Positions 8,948-16,163 of a DNA stretch of 64,000 nt are shown here, in pieces. Source of the stretch: an uncultured Kiloniellaceae bacterium. Its GTDB lineage: Bacteria; Pseudomonadota; Alphaproteobacteria; Kiloniellales; Kiloniellaceae. Positions within the stretch are counted from its first letter, which is position 1. Every line of letters begins with the position of its first letter. The notes under the pieces were generated by a model. That model was not told the DNA's origin, searched no databases, and worked only from the letters and a program-made list of their open reading frames with translations. The stretch is from the NCBI GenBank assembly GCA_947500035.1, contig CANMQP010000001.1, positions 1 to 64,000 of the forward strand, read 5' to 3'. A program made the translations under genes and the position numbers.

Positions 8948-9310
8948 TTAAATCAGTTTCCGCACTGAAAACTCTGATGCAGCGATACTCAAGCATCCTC
9001 CATCTATGAAATGAATATGAAGCGACGAAGCTTCGCCTTCGTTTCTATGTGCATTGCCTGAAGGCTCAATCGACGGGCCGAGCCGCTTCTCATTGGCACT
9101 TTTGCAAGCTTTTACAAAGGTATCGCCGGAAAGAAAATTGGCGCGTTCAACAATGGCTTCATCCCAAAAGCCAATGCACTGATAGCCGATGTAACCGAGG
9201 CACGAAATCGCCTTTCGCTCGCCCGTCGCCTCCTCTAGCTCAATGACGACTGAATCGTAGTCTATCGATAGAGTTGCAACATTTGCATCGGCCCACAGCA
9301 CGTCGATCAC
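8948..9310 (-). CDS. Hypothetical protein
   Basis: A 120-residue protein that I do not recognise. It starts with GTG at 9310, preceded by GAGG at suitable distance, and precedes the DUF6881-like gene by 4 bp on the same strand. It has alternating hydrophobic strands (VIELEEATGERKAISCLGYIGYQCIGF) and a C-terminal LHIHFIDGGCLSIAASEF segment, suggesting a small alpha/beta fold. There is no signal peptide, membrane segment or obvious catalytic motif. The low GC of the pair sets it apart from its neighbours. Such pairs can be orphan immunity genes, but nothing here proves that. Confidence 0.65.
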   Translation of the reverse strand: MIDVLWADANVATLSIDYDSVVIELEEATGERKAISCLGYIGYQCIGFWDEAIVERANFLSGDTFVKACKSANEKRLGPSIEPSGNAHRNEGEASSLHIHFIDGGCLSIAASEFSVRKLI

Positions 9311-9402
9311 GTTGCCTCACTTCTTTTAGATTATCGGCATGCCAAAAGGTTTCGGAACTGTCTACCTAAGGCTGACATGTGGCCGTAGCTCGAAACGCCA
9401 CT

Positions 9403-10374
9403 TCATTCCGCAGCAGCGCGGGTCTCCAAGCCTTCGTCGGCGGTCAGACCCAGCATGAGGTTCAGGTTCTGAACCGCCGCGCCGGACGCCCCTTTGCCCA
9501 GATTATCGAGCTGAGCGACCAGGACCGCCTGACCCAGCTCTTCGTCGCCAAATACATACAAGCGCATGTCGTTGGTGCCGTTCAGGGCTTGAGGGTCGAG
9601 GGTTGTGGCACACTGCGCCGCTTCCTCCAGACTCGCCACCGACACAAAACGCTGGCCGGCGTAATGCGCGCTGAGAGCCGCATGAACTGCGGCGACCGAT
9701 GGCTTCGCCGGCAAAGCGCCGAGTTGGAGCGGCACCTGCACCAGCATGCCCTGGCTATAACGGGCCACGGAGGGCACGAAAATCGGCCGCTGGGTCAGAC
9801 CGCCGCGCGCGACGATTTCCGGCACATGCTTGTGGTGCAGGCCGAGCCCGTAAGTGTGAAATGCCCGGGTTGTGTAGTTCGGTGAAGACTCGTCTTCGTA
9901 GGACTCGATCATGCCGCGGCCGCCGCCGCTGTAGCCCGAGACACCGTTGATGGTCAGCGGGAAATCCGGCTGCAGCAAGCCGGCGTCGATCAGGGGCCGG
10001 ATCAGCGCGATGGCACCGGTGGAATAGCAGCCTGGATTGCTGACGAACCGCGCTTTTGCCACCAGTTCCGCCTGCCGGGCGTCCAACTCAGGAAATCCGA
10101 AGACCCAGTTGGGGTCGGTCCGATGTGCTGTGCTGGCGTCGATCACCCGGGTATCCGGGTTCTCGAGCAGGCTGACCGCTTCGCGCGCGGCGGCATCCGG
10201 CAGGCAGAGAATGACCAGATCGGCGGCATTCAGCAGGCGTGCGCGGTGAACGGGGTCCTTTCGCTGCGAGTCGTCCAGACTCAGCAGTTCGATCGAACTC
10301 CGCTCCTGCAGGCGGGCCCGGATCTGTAGTCCGGTCGTACCTGCCTCACCGTCAATAAACACCCGCGCGCCCAT
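9403..10374 (-). CDS. argC: N-acetyl-gamma-glutamyl-phosphate reductase (short type)
   Basis: Catalyses the NADPH-dependent reduction of N-acetylglutamyl phosphate in arginine biosynthesis. The 323-residue length and the start MGARVFIDGEAGTTGLQIRARL identify the shorter ArgC subgroup (argC2). The nucleotide-binding loop GEAGTTG is at about 9-15 and the catalytic cysteine lies in VSNPGCYSTG (Cys116). The C-terminal region carries GTNDMRLYVFGDEELGQAVLVAQLDNLGKGASGAAVQNLNLMLG split by conserved turns. It is monocistronic here, with no other arg gene nearby. ATG at 10374 is preceded by a plausible AAGGAGAT ribosome site. Confidence 0.93.
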   Translation of the reverse strand: MGARVFIDGEAGTTGLQIRARLQERSSIELLSLDDSQRKDPVHRARLLNAADLVILCLPDAAAREAVSLLENPDTRVIDASTAHRTDPNWVFGFPELDARQAELVAKARFVSNPGCYSTGAIALIRPLIDAGLLQPDFPLTINGVSGYSGGGRGMIESYEDESSPNYTTRAFHTYGLGLHHKHVPEIVARGGLTQRPIFVPSVARYSQGMLVQVPLQLGALPAKPSVAAVHAALSAHYAGQRFVSVASLEEAAQCATTLDPQALNGTNDMRLYVFGDEELGQAVLVAQLDNLGKGASGAAVQNLNLMLGLTADEGLETRAAAE

Positions 10375-10534
10375 CGGGCCATCTCCTTCTGCTGGTAGAT
10401 TAATGCAAATTTGTCTTACAGACCGGTTCGGATAGCAAGTTCTTTGGCGGAATAGCCCCTATGCGTACGGCACCGGCGTCCAGTCTGTAGTAGGCTCCAA
10501 CTCCTCCACCGGAACCCCAATTGGAAGGTAAATC

Positions 10535-11035
10535 ATGCATCTTGAAGGCTCGTGCCACTGTAGAGCAGTGACCTTTAGCGTCGAATCTCCCCATCCCGTG
10601 CCCTATATGCGCTGCTATTGCACGGTGTGCCGTAAAACCGGCGGCGGTGGCGGTTACGCGATCAACCTGGGGGCGGGCTTTGAGAGCCTGCGCGTCGAAG
10701 GCAAGGAAAACCTGCGTGTCTATCAGGCCATAATTGAAGATTCTCAAACCGGCAAAACCTCCAAAAGCCCCGCCGAGCGCAGCTTCTGCGGTCTCTGCGG
10801 CACGGCGCTCTGGGTCTGGGACGCGCGTTGGCCCAAACTGCTGCATCCCTTTGCTTCAGCCATTGACAGCGACCTGCCCGCCGCACCATCCCACAATCAC
10901 ATCATGCTGGAATTCAAGGCGTCCTGGGTGCCGCTGGAACGCGCCGAGGATGATGCCTGTTTTGACGCTTATCCGAATGAATCGCTGGCGGATTGGCACG
11001 AACGGATGGGACTGGCAGCGCAAGTTGACAACTGA
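10535..11035 (+). CDS. GFA family (CENP-V/Gfa-type) zinc protein
   Basis: A 166-residue protein of the glutathione-dependent formaldehyde-activating (GFA) family. The zinc-binding cysteines are in GSCHCRAVTF (residues 6-15), RCYCTVCRKTGGG (26-38) and FCGLCGTALW (88-97). Members are annotated as S-hydroxymethylglutathione synthases, but most, including this one, have no proven reaction. ATG at 10535 follows GGAAGG. It stands alone between the oppositely oriented argC and the EEP-family gene. Confidence 0.85.
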   Translation: MHLEGSCHCRAVTFSVESPHPVPYMRCYCTVCRKTGGGGGYAINLGAGFESLRVEGKENLRVYQAIIEDSQTGKTSKSPAERSFCGLCGTALWVWDARWPKLLHPFASAIDSDLPAAPSHNHIMLEFKASWVPLERAEDDACFDAYPNESLADWHERMGLAAQVDN

Positions 11036-11054
11036 GCGCGCTCAGGCTTTTTTT
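11033..11054 (+). terminator. Possible weak terminator after the GFA gene
   Basis: A short self-complementary TGAGCGCGCTCA overlaps the GFA stop codon and is followed within four bases by a run of seven T. The stem is only four to five pairs, so termination is a guess. Confidence 0.3.
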
Positions 11055-11182
11055 GCAGGCCTCACACGCGAATCAATTCCTGCATCCGTCTGGACCCGGC
11101 ATGCGCAGCCGTCTAGTTTGGAACTTTCCGCTCAAGATTCATTTTTTTGATTAGGCCGACGCTCATTTCTGAATTCTTCTCA

Positions 11183-12253
11183 ATGCTTCTGCCCTATGTC
11201 GCACTGATTGTCGCTGTACTGGTGATCATCGTTACCCTGTTGCCTCTGATCAAACGTGGGCACTGGTGGATCCGGGTCTGCGATTATCCGCGGCTGCAAA
11301 TCGGGTTCTTTGGGCTCCTGGCACTCGCGGGCCTGCTTTTCCTGGAGTTGCCGGAGGAAATTAAGTGGCCGGTCGCCGTGGCCCTCTTTGCCGCCCTGGT
11401 CTATCAGTTCTGGCTTGTGATCCCCTTTTCACCGATTTTCAGGAGCCAGGTCGTGAGGGCCGAAGAGGGAGATGATCCCTACCGAGTCAGTATTCTGGTG
11501 GCAAACGTCCTGACCCCAAACCGTCGCGGCGACGATCTGCTCAAGATTATACGCGACGCAGACGCGGACATCGTTCTGGTCCTGGAGCCGGACGACTGGT
11601 GGCAGCAAAAGCTCGACGTCATTGAGGAGGACTATCCCCACACGATCAAGCGCCCGTTGGACAACACTTACGGCATGCTGATGTACTCAAAGCACCCGCT
11701 GATAGAACCAGAATGCCGGTTCCTGGTCGCCGAGGGCATTCCTTCTTTCCGAGCTTTTCTGGAGCTGCCATCAGGTGATCGGGTCCGGTTTCACGGCCTT
11801 CATCCCAACCCGCCGCAGGTCGGTCTGGACACCGTCGGCCGGGACGCTGAACTCGTCATTGTTGCCCGGGAGATTCAGGGTCATTCAGAGCCGGTCATCG
11901 TGGCCGGTGATATGAACGACGTCGCCTGGTCCCACACCACGCGGCTGTTTTTGCGTTTGAGCAGTATGATGGACCCCCGGATCGGACGGGGCCTCTACAG
12001 CACCTACAATGCGAAGATACCCTTCTTCCGCTGGCCCCTCGATCATGTCTTTCACAGCAGTTCCTTCCGCCTCTTGAGCTTGCAGCGGCTGCCCTATTTC
12101 GGGTCCGATCACTTTCCCCTCTATTGCGAGCTGCTGCTTGACCACTCGGCGCAGGACGTCCATGAGCCTCCTGAGCCGGCCCCGGAGGATCATCATGAAG
12201 CCCGGCGTTTGATAGAAGAAGGCAAGAACGACGAAAGCCTGAAATTGAGCTGA
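11183..12253 (+). CDS. Membrane-anchored endonuclease/exonuclease/phosphatase (EEP) family protein
   Basis: The N-terminal ~90 residues hold three hydrophobic segments (MLLPYVALIVAVLVIIVTLL, LQIGFFGLLALAGLLFLEL and VAVALFAALVYQFWLV). They are followed by an EEP catalytic domain: VSILVANVLTPNR, ADIVLVLEPDDWW (metal-binding Glu), FHGLHPNPP, VIVAGDMNDVAW (catalytic Asp/Asn) and a terminal FGSDHFPLYCEL (Asp-His). The fold is that of DNase I and phosphodiesterases; the substrate is unknown. Similar membrane-attached EEP proteins are common in proteobacteria. ATG at 11183 was chosen; a TTG 12 codons upstream (11147) is the alternative. Neither has a convincing ribosome site. Confidence 0.8.
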   Translation: MLLPYVALIVAVLVIIVTLLPLIKRGHWWIRVCDYPRLQIGFFGLLALAGLLFLELPEEIKWPVAVALFAALVYQFWLVIPFSPIFRSQVVRAEEGDDPYRVSILVANVLTPNRRGDDLLKIIRDADADIVLVLEPDDWWQQKLDVIEEDYPHTIKRPLDNTYGMLMYSKHPLIEPECRFLVAEGIPSFRAFLELPSGDRVRFHGLHPNPPQVGLDTVGRDAELVIVAREIQGHSEPVIVAGDMNDVAWSHTTRLFLRLSSMMDPRIGRGLYSTYNAKIPFFRWPLDHVFHSSSFRLLSLQRLPYFGSDHFPLYCELLLDHSAQDVHEPPEPAPEDHHEARRLIEEGKNDESLKLS

Positions 12254-12271
12254 TCCGAACGTTGGAGGCAG

Positions 12272-13165
12272 CTATGGCACGCGCCGGACCTGTGTCCGCC
12301 GTCCGGCCATGACCGAGGCCACAACGGCGAGTGCGAACGCGACCTCGATCCAGCCGACCTGCTCTGCGAGCAGCAGCGCCGAAGCAATCAAGGTGACGAA
12401 GGGCTGCAGGAGTTGGAGCTGTCCAACCTTGGCGATCCCGCCCAGCGCCAGGCCGTGATTCCAGGCAAAGAAGCCCAGGAACTGGCTGAAGAGCGCCACA
12501 TAGAAAAAGCCGCTCCAGGCGCCTACTCCGGCCTGCCAGTTGATCGGTCCGGAGGCCAGGAGGACAATGACCAGCAGGAAAGGCACAGCGATGACCAGCG
12601 CCCAGCAGATTACCTGCCAGCCGCCGAGGTCGCGCGCCAAGACGCCACCCTTGGCGTAGCCGACCGCCGCGCAGACCACGGCGATCACCAGCAGCAGGTC
12701 ACCGAACTGAATTCCGTTAAACCCGCCGCCCCGGATCACCACGAAGGCGAAAACCAGACCGGCCCCGGTGAGACTAAAGAGCCAGAAAGCCAGCGACGGG
12801 CGCTCTCCGCCAAACCACGAGCCCGCCACCGCGGTTGCGAGCGGCAAGATCGCCAGCACCACGCCGCCGTGGGCGGCAGGCACCGTCGCCATGGCAATGG
12901 TCGCGAATACCGGAAAGCCGAAGACGATGCCGCCGGAGGTTATGGCAAGGTTCCACCAGTGCTTGCGCGCAGGTATGGGTGTGCGGGTGACAAGCAACAA
13001 GAGCCCGGCACAAAGCGCCGCGGGGATCGCGCGTCCCAGGCCGACGAACACCGGATCGAGCTCGGCCACCGCGATACGCGTGGTCGGCAACGTGAGACCG
13101 AAGATGAGGACGCCGATCAGGCCGTAGAACAAGCCTTGCGCATCCCGGGACCCTAGATTTTTCAC
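12272..13165 (-). CDS. DMT/EamA family transporter
   Basis: A roughly 297-residue inner-membrane protein with about ten hydrophobic segments arranged as two EamA repeats, typical of drug/metabolite exporters such as RhaT-type or amino-acid exporters. The first repeat has FVGLGRAIPAALCAGLLLLV and the second FFYVALFSQFLGFFAWNHGLALGG. The start used is GTG at 13165, nine bases behind the stop of the ketopantoate-reductase-like gene. The longer frame from a TTG at 13222 would overlap that gene and adds a polar Arg/Pro-rich leader unlike the family. The exported compound is unknown. Confidence 0.82.
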   Translation of the reverse strand: MKNLGSRDAQGLFYGLIGVLIFGLTLPTTRIAVAELDPVFVGLGRAIPAALCAGLLLLVTRTPIPARKHWWNLAITSGGIVFGFPVFATIAMATVPAAHGGVVLAILPLATAVAGSWFGGERPSLAFWLFSLTGAGLVFAFVVIRGGGFNGIQFGDLLLVIAVVCAAVGYAKGGVLARDLGGWQVICWALVIAVPFLLVIVLLASGPINWQAGVGAWSGFFYVALFSQFLGFFAWNHGLALGGIAKVGQLQLLQPFVTLIASALLLAEQVGWIEVAFALAVVASVMAGRRTQVRRVP

Positions 13166-13173
13166 AGACCGAT

Positions 13174-14103
13174 TCAGCTCTCGCGGGCTTTGCGGACGGC
13201 CACGTAGGCCTGAAGGTGGCAATAGGCCATATCGAGCATCGGCGTATCGATCCCGGCCTTATCGCCCCGTGCGATCAGGTCGCCGACGATATGATCCGCT
13301 TCGACCTCTGCGTCATTCTGAATGTCCCGGAGCATGGACGAGGTCTGGACCGCACTTTTGTGAGTCAGGAAACCGTAGGTGCCTTCGACGAACTTCTCGT
13401 CAAGCTCGAAGCCCTCCGCCCCTGCGATCGCCACGCACTCGTCGAGCATGGCGCGGGTGTAGGACGTGCCGCGATCGGTGGCGGCCACCGCGTCCATGGA
13501 GCTGCGCATCAGACAGGTGATCCCAGCGAGAGTCGCCAGCAGCACCCATTTTTTCCAGAGATCGCTGCGGATCCTCTCGCTGTATTTGCTGTCGAATCCG
13601 GCTCCGGCAAAAAGCGCCTCGATTTCGGCGCAGCGGGCGTTCTGGCTTTCTTCGAGCGGACCGAAGGTCACACGGTGCAGCTTGCTCATGTGCTTGACCA
13701 GCCCGTCACCGGTCAGGGTCACAGCCAGATGACAGAGCCCGCCGAGTACCCTCTGAGCGCCGAAGCGTTCGATCAGACGGTCGAGATGGGCCATACCATT
13801 CAGCAGGGGCAATATAAGGCTTCCCTCGCCCACCGCAGGCGCAATGTCTTCCAGTGCCTGAGTCAGATGGTAGGCCTTACAGCTCAAGAGGATCAGGTCG
13901 TAGGGCGTATCAATCTGGTCAGCGGTCAGGCTTTTGACCTGCAGTTCCGCATTGCCGAAGGGACTCTCGATCCGCAGCCCCTGCTCGGCAAGTTGTCCGG
14001 CCCGGCGTTCACGCACCAGGAAGGTGACGTCCGCGCCCGCCTCCACCAAACGTCCGCCAAAGTATCCTCCGGTTCCGCCAGCCCCCAAGACAAGAATGCG
14101 CAT
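13174..14103 (-). CDS. 2-dehydropantoate 2-reductase-like (PanE/ApbA family)
   Basis: A 309-residue NADPH-dependent reductase with an N-terminal Rossmann loop (MRILVLGAGGTGGYFGGRL), the LSCKAYHLTQAL segment and ILPLLNGMAHLDRL near residue 100. The catalytic lysine region SDLWKKWVLLATLAGITCLMR is at about 180-200. PanE makes pantoate for coenzyme A, but alphaproteobacteria often carry several paralogues with unknown alpha-keto-acid substrates, so the role is uncertain. It is probably co-transcribed with the downstream EamA transporter and faces an XRE-cupin regulator. Confidence 0.85.
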   Translation of the reverse strand: MRILVLGAGGTGGYFGGRLVEAGADVTFLVRERRAGQLAEQGLRIESPFGNAELQVKSLTADQIDTPYDLILLSCKAYHLTQALEDIAPAVGEGSLILPLLNGMAHLDRLIERFGAQRVLGGLCHLAVTLTGDGLVKHMSKLHRVTFGPLEESQNARCAEIEALFAGAGFDSKYSERIRSDLWKKWVLLATLAGITCLMRSSMDAVAATDRGTSYTRAMLDECVAIAGAEGFELDEKFVEGTYGFLTHKSAVQTSSMLRDIQNDAEVEADHIVGDLIARGDKAGIDTPMLDMAYCHLQAYVAVRKARES

Positions 14104-14116
14104 CGACTTTATCCGT

Positions 14117-14128
14117 ATAATATATTAT
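14117..14128. promoter_or_regulatory. AT-rich palindrome in the panE-like/XRE-cupin gap
   Basis: ATAATATATTAT is a perfect 12-bp palindrome in an AT-rich patch just upstream of the panE-like start (14103), on the side facing the XRE-cupin gene. It may be a promoter or operator for the pair. No binding protein is proven. Confidence 0.4.
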
Positions 14129-14234
14129 ATTATTTCCACTTTATTGGATCGACCGCGCCTGTCAAGCAACGTCAGATCAATTTCGGACTCGCAAACTTAA
14201 AACGGCATCCCAGGCAAGGACACCCGACAGCTTT

Positions 14235-14813
14235 ATGACAAGATCCTCGAACCTGGATACACCGATCGCAGAGTCCATCCGCCGCCTGCGCAGCGCCCAA
14301 GGTCTCAGCCTGGAAGCCCTCGCAAAGCGGGCCGATGTGAGCAAATCCATGATCTCCAAGATTGAGCGCGGCGAGACCAGCCCGACCGCCAACACCCTGG
14401 GCCGTCTGGCCGAAGCGCTCGATGTCAGTCTCTCCCAATTGATGGGCCTTCAGGAGAAACGCGAAGTCATTGTTCTGCGCGAAGCGGAGCAACCGGTATT
14501 CCAAAGCGTCGACGGCAGCTTCCAGCGCCGTTGCCTTTCCCCGATTTTTCCAACGCGGGGCGTGGACTTCGTGCTGAACACCCTGGCTGCCAAATCCCGC
14601 AGCGATCTTGCCGTCAGACACAAGAGTGGCGTCGACGAGCATCTCCATGTCACCAGCGGCAGGCTGCGCGTCCACCTTGGGGATAGCGCGTATGATTTAG
14701 GGCCGGGCGACAGCATCTACTACCAAGCTGATGTCGCGCATGAGTTCGAAAACCCGGGTGACGACGAGGCAAGCTTCTTCATCGTGATCGACAGTACCGG
14801 TCTGCGGAAGTAG
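14235..14813 (+). CDS. XRE-cupin transcriptional regulator
   Basis: A 192-residue protein. The N-terminal helix-turn-helix (residues 10-66) reads RRLRSAQGLSLEALAKRADVSKSMISKIERGETSPT, and a C-terminal cupin barrel (about 110-185) carries SGVDEHLHVTSGRLRVHLGD and GDSIYYQADVAHEFEN. Such proteins (PuuR/SutR-like) bind DNA through the first domain and a small ligand in the cupin. It is divergent from the panE-like/EamA pair, which is its most likely target together with itself. Confidence 0.9.
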   Translation: MTRSSNLDTPIAESIRRLRSAQGLSLEALAKRADVSKSMISKIERGETSPTANTLGRLAEALDVSLSQLMGLQEKREVIVLREAEQPVFQSVDGSFQRRCLSPIFPTRGVDFVLNTLAAKSRSDLAVRHKSGVDEHLHVTSGRLRVHLGDSAYDLGPGDSIYYQADVAHEFENPGDDEASFFIVIDSTGLRK

Positions 14814-14838
14814 AGGCTTCCACGGAGTTGGCCGCCCT

Positions 14839-15849
14839 TTAACGCACGGGAAGAGTCAATTGAACCCCGCCGCCGGACCCGTCTTTCTGGGCCTGAAGAT
14901 TGAACAGGAGCCGCAGGAGCGCAAAGGTCTCACGCGAAGCTATGTCGTTGTCCTCGATCCAGAACCAATGGCCCCTGCGCTGCAGCGAAATGAAGCTCAG
15001 AGGCGGTTGCGCCCGGCTGGCCCGGATCCGCAGATCCGGAAGGGCGGTGGCGCTTCCGGTCCAGGCAAAGTCCTGATCTTTAGGGGGTAACTCCACGCCC
15101 CGCGAGAGGAATTCCATGACGGCAAGGAGCGGACGTGTACGCAGGGCAATCGTCTCTCCATCGCCGTCGAGTCCGAGCTGGAAGGAATAAGACTCGAGCT
15201 GGGGATCAAGTCTGAGAGCCGCGATCAGTCTTTGCCCTTCCGTGGAGGCTCGGCCATCGGGCGTCAGCCGCAGGCGCAGCGGGTCGCCCGGAGCCTTCGC
15301 GCCTGACACCGAGGTTCCGAGCGCGAGCTGGCGCCGCTGTGACAGAACGGCGAAGAGTTCCAGGACCTCCGCGAAAAGAGCCGCGCTCTCGCCGCTGGCT
15401 TCGATGCCGTTGACCGCCGAGACGGTGGTTTTCAATACAGTGGGGATCGGCCAGCCGTTCTCGATCATCAGCAGAACCGACGGCAAACCAAGTGGTACAA
15501 GCAGTTCGCGTGCGAAGTCTTTTCCGAGGAGGGGCTGATAGACGATCGTGGGACTCTGTTTGTAAGTCAGGTTGGGTTTCACAATGCCGGTTTGCGCTTC
15601 GCCGGGACCAATCGCAAGATCGCTATCGACTCCGACCTCAAGGCTGGGGGCCGCCGTAATGCTCGAAATTTGCATGAACACGGGAGCTTCACGGTAACGA
15701 AGCCGGATGATGTTGGCCAAAAGCTCCTCGCGGTCCGTTTGGGCGAGAGCTTCGATGTAAGCACCGCGGGACCGCTCCAGATGATCGGGGCCTAGACCTG
15801 AACAGCCGCTCATTGCGATGCAGGTCAGAATAAGAACAATTGATCGCAT
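14839..15849 (-). CDS. Predicted outer-membrane or periplasmic lipoprotein, unknown function
   Basis: A 336-residue protein starting MRSIVLILTCIAMSGCSGL, a lipoprotein signal with lipobox MSGC and lipidated Cys16. The ATG at 15849 follows GGGGAG at good spacing. The body contains LANIIRLRYREAPVFMQISSI (about 45-65), an ELFAVLSQRRQL helix and a C-terminal HWFWIEDNDIASRETFALLRLLFNLQ segment. This pattern recurs in uncharacterised bacterial lipoproteins, but I know no function for them. It converges on the XRE-cupin gene. Confidence 0.8.
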   Translation of the reverse strand: MRSIVLILTCIAMSGCSGLGPDHLERSRGAYIEALAQTDREELLANIIRLRYREAPVFMQISSITAAPSLEVGVDSDLAIGPGEAQTGIVKPNLTYKQSPTIVYQPLLGKDFARELLVPLGLPSVLLMIENGWPIPTVLKTTVSAVNGIEASGESAALFAEVLELFAVLSQRRQLALGTSVSGAKAPGDPLRLRLTPDGRASTEGQRLIAALRLDPQLESYSFQLGLDGDGETIALRTRPLLAVMEFLSRGVELPPKDQDFAWTGSATALPDLRIRASRAQPPLSFISLQRRGHWFWIEDNDIASRETFALLRLLFNLQAQKDGSGGGVQLTLPVR

Positions 15850-16163
15850 AGATACTCCCCCGCGTATCAAAGCTATAGGTTACATGATGGACGACCAAGC
15901 CACAGGCCCCGAATACACTACGCGAAGTTTAGACGAAGCGTCGTCGTGAATCCGTATAGCGCTATCTGCAGATTCTCCGCTAAAGCCATGCAAACAAATC
16001 TCTTTACCCCTTGAGTCGCGATGCGTGTAAATCCATCTTGTCATTGAGATCAGGATGAGAACTCGTAACGAGGTCCGTTAAAAATGCCAGCCCGCCGCCC
16101 CTATCCATCACCCCCCACTCGCGTAGCACCAGCAGCAAATTCGCAGCTCGCGGGGACGCGTGT
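15850..16163. other. Intergenic region, nothing recognised
   Basis: About 314 bp between two divergent genes. It must hold both promoters. I see no convincing ORF, palindrome or RNA gene in it. Confidence 0.5.

Noticed and set aside
13166-13222. Longer EamA transporter start at TTG 13222
   Set aside because: It would overlap the upstream reductase gene and put an Arg/Pro-rich leader before the first membrane segment; GTG 13165 is preferred.
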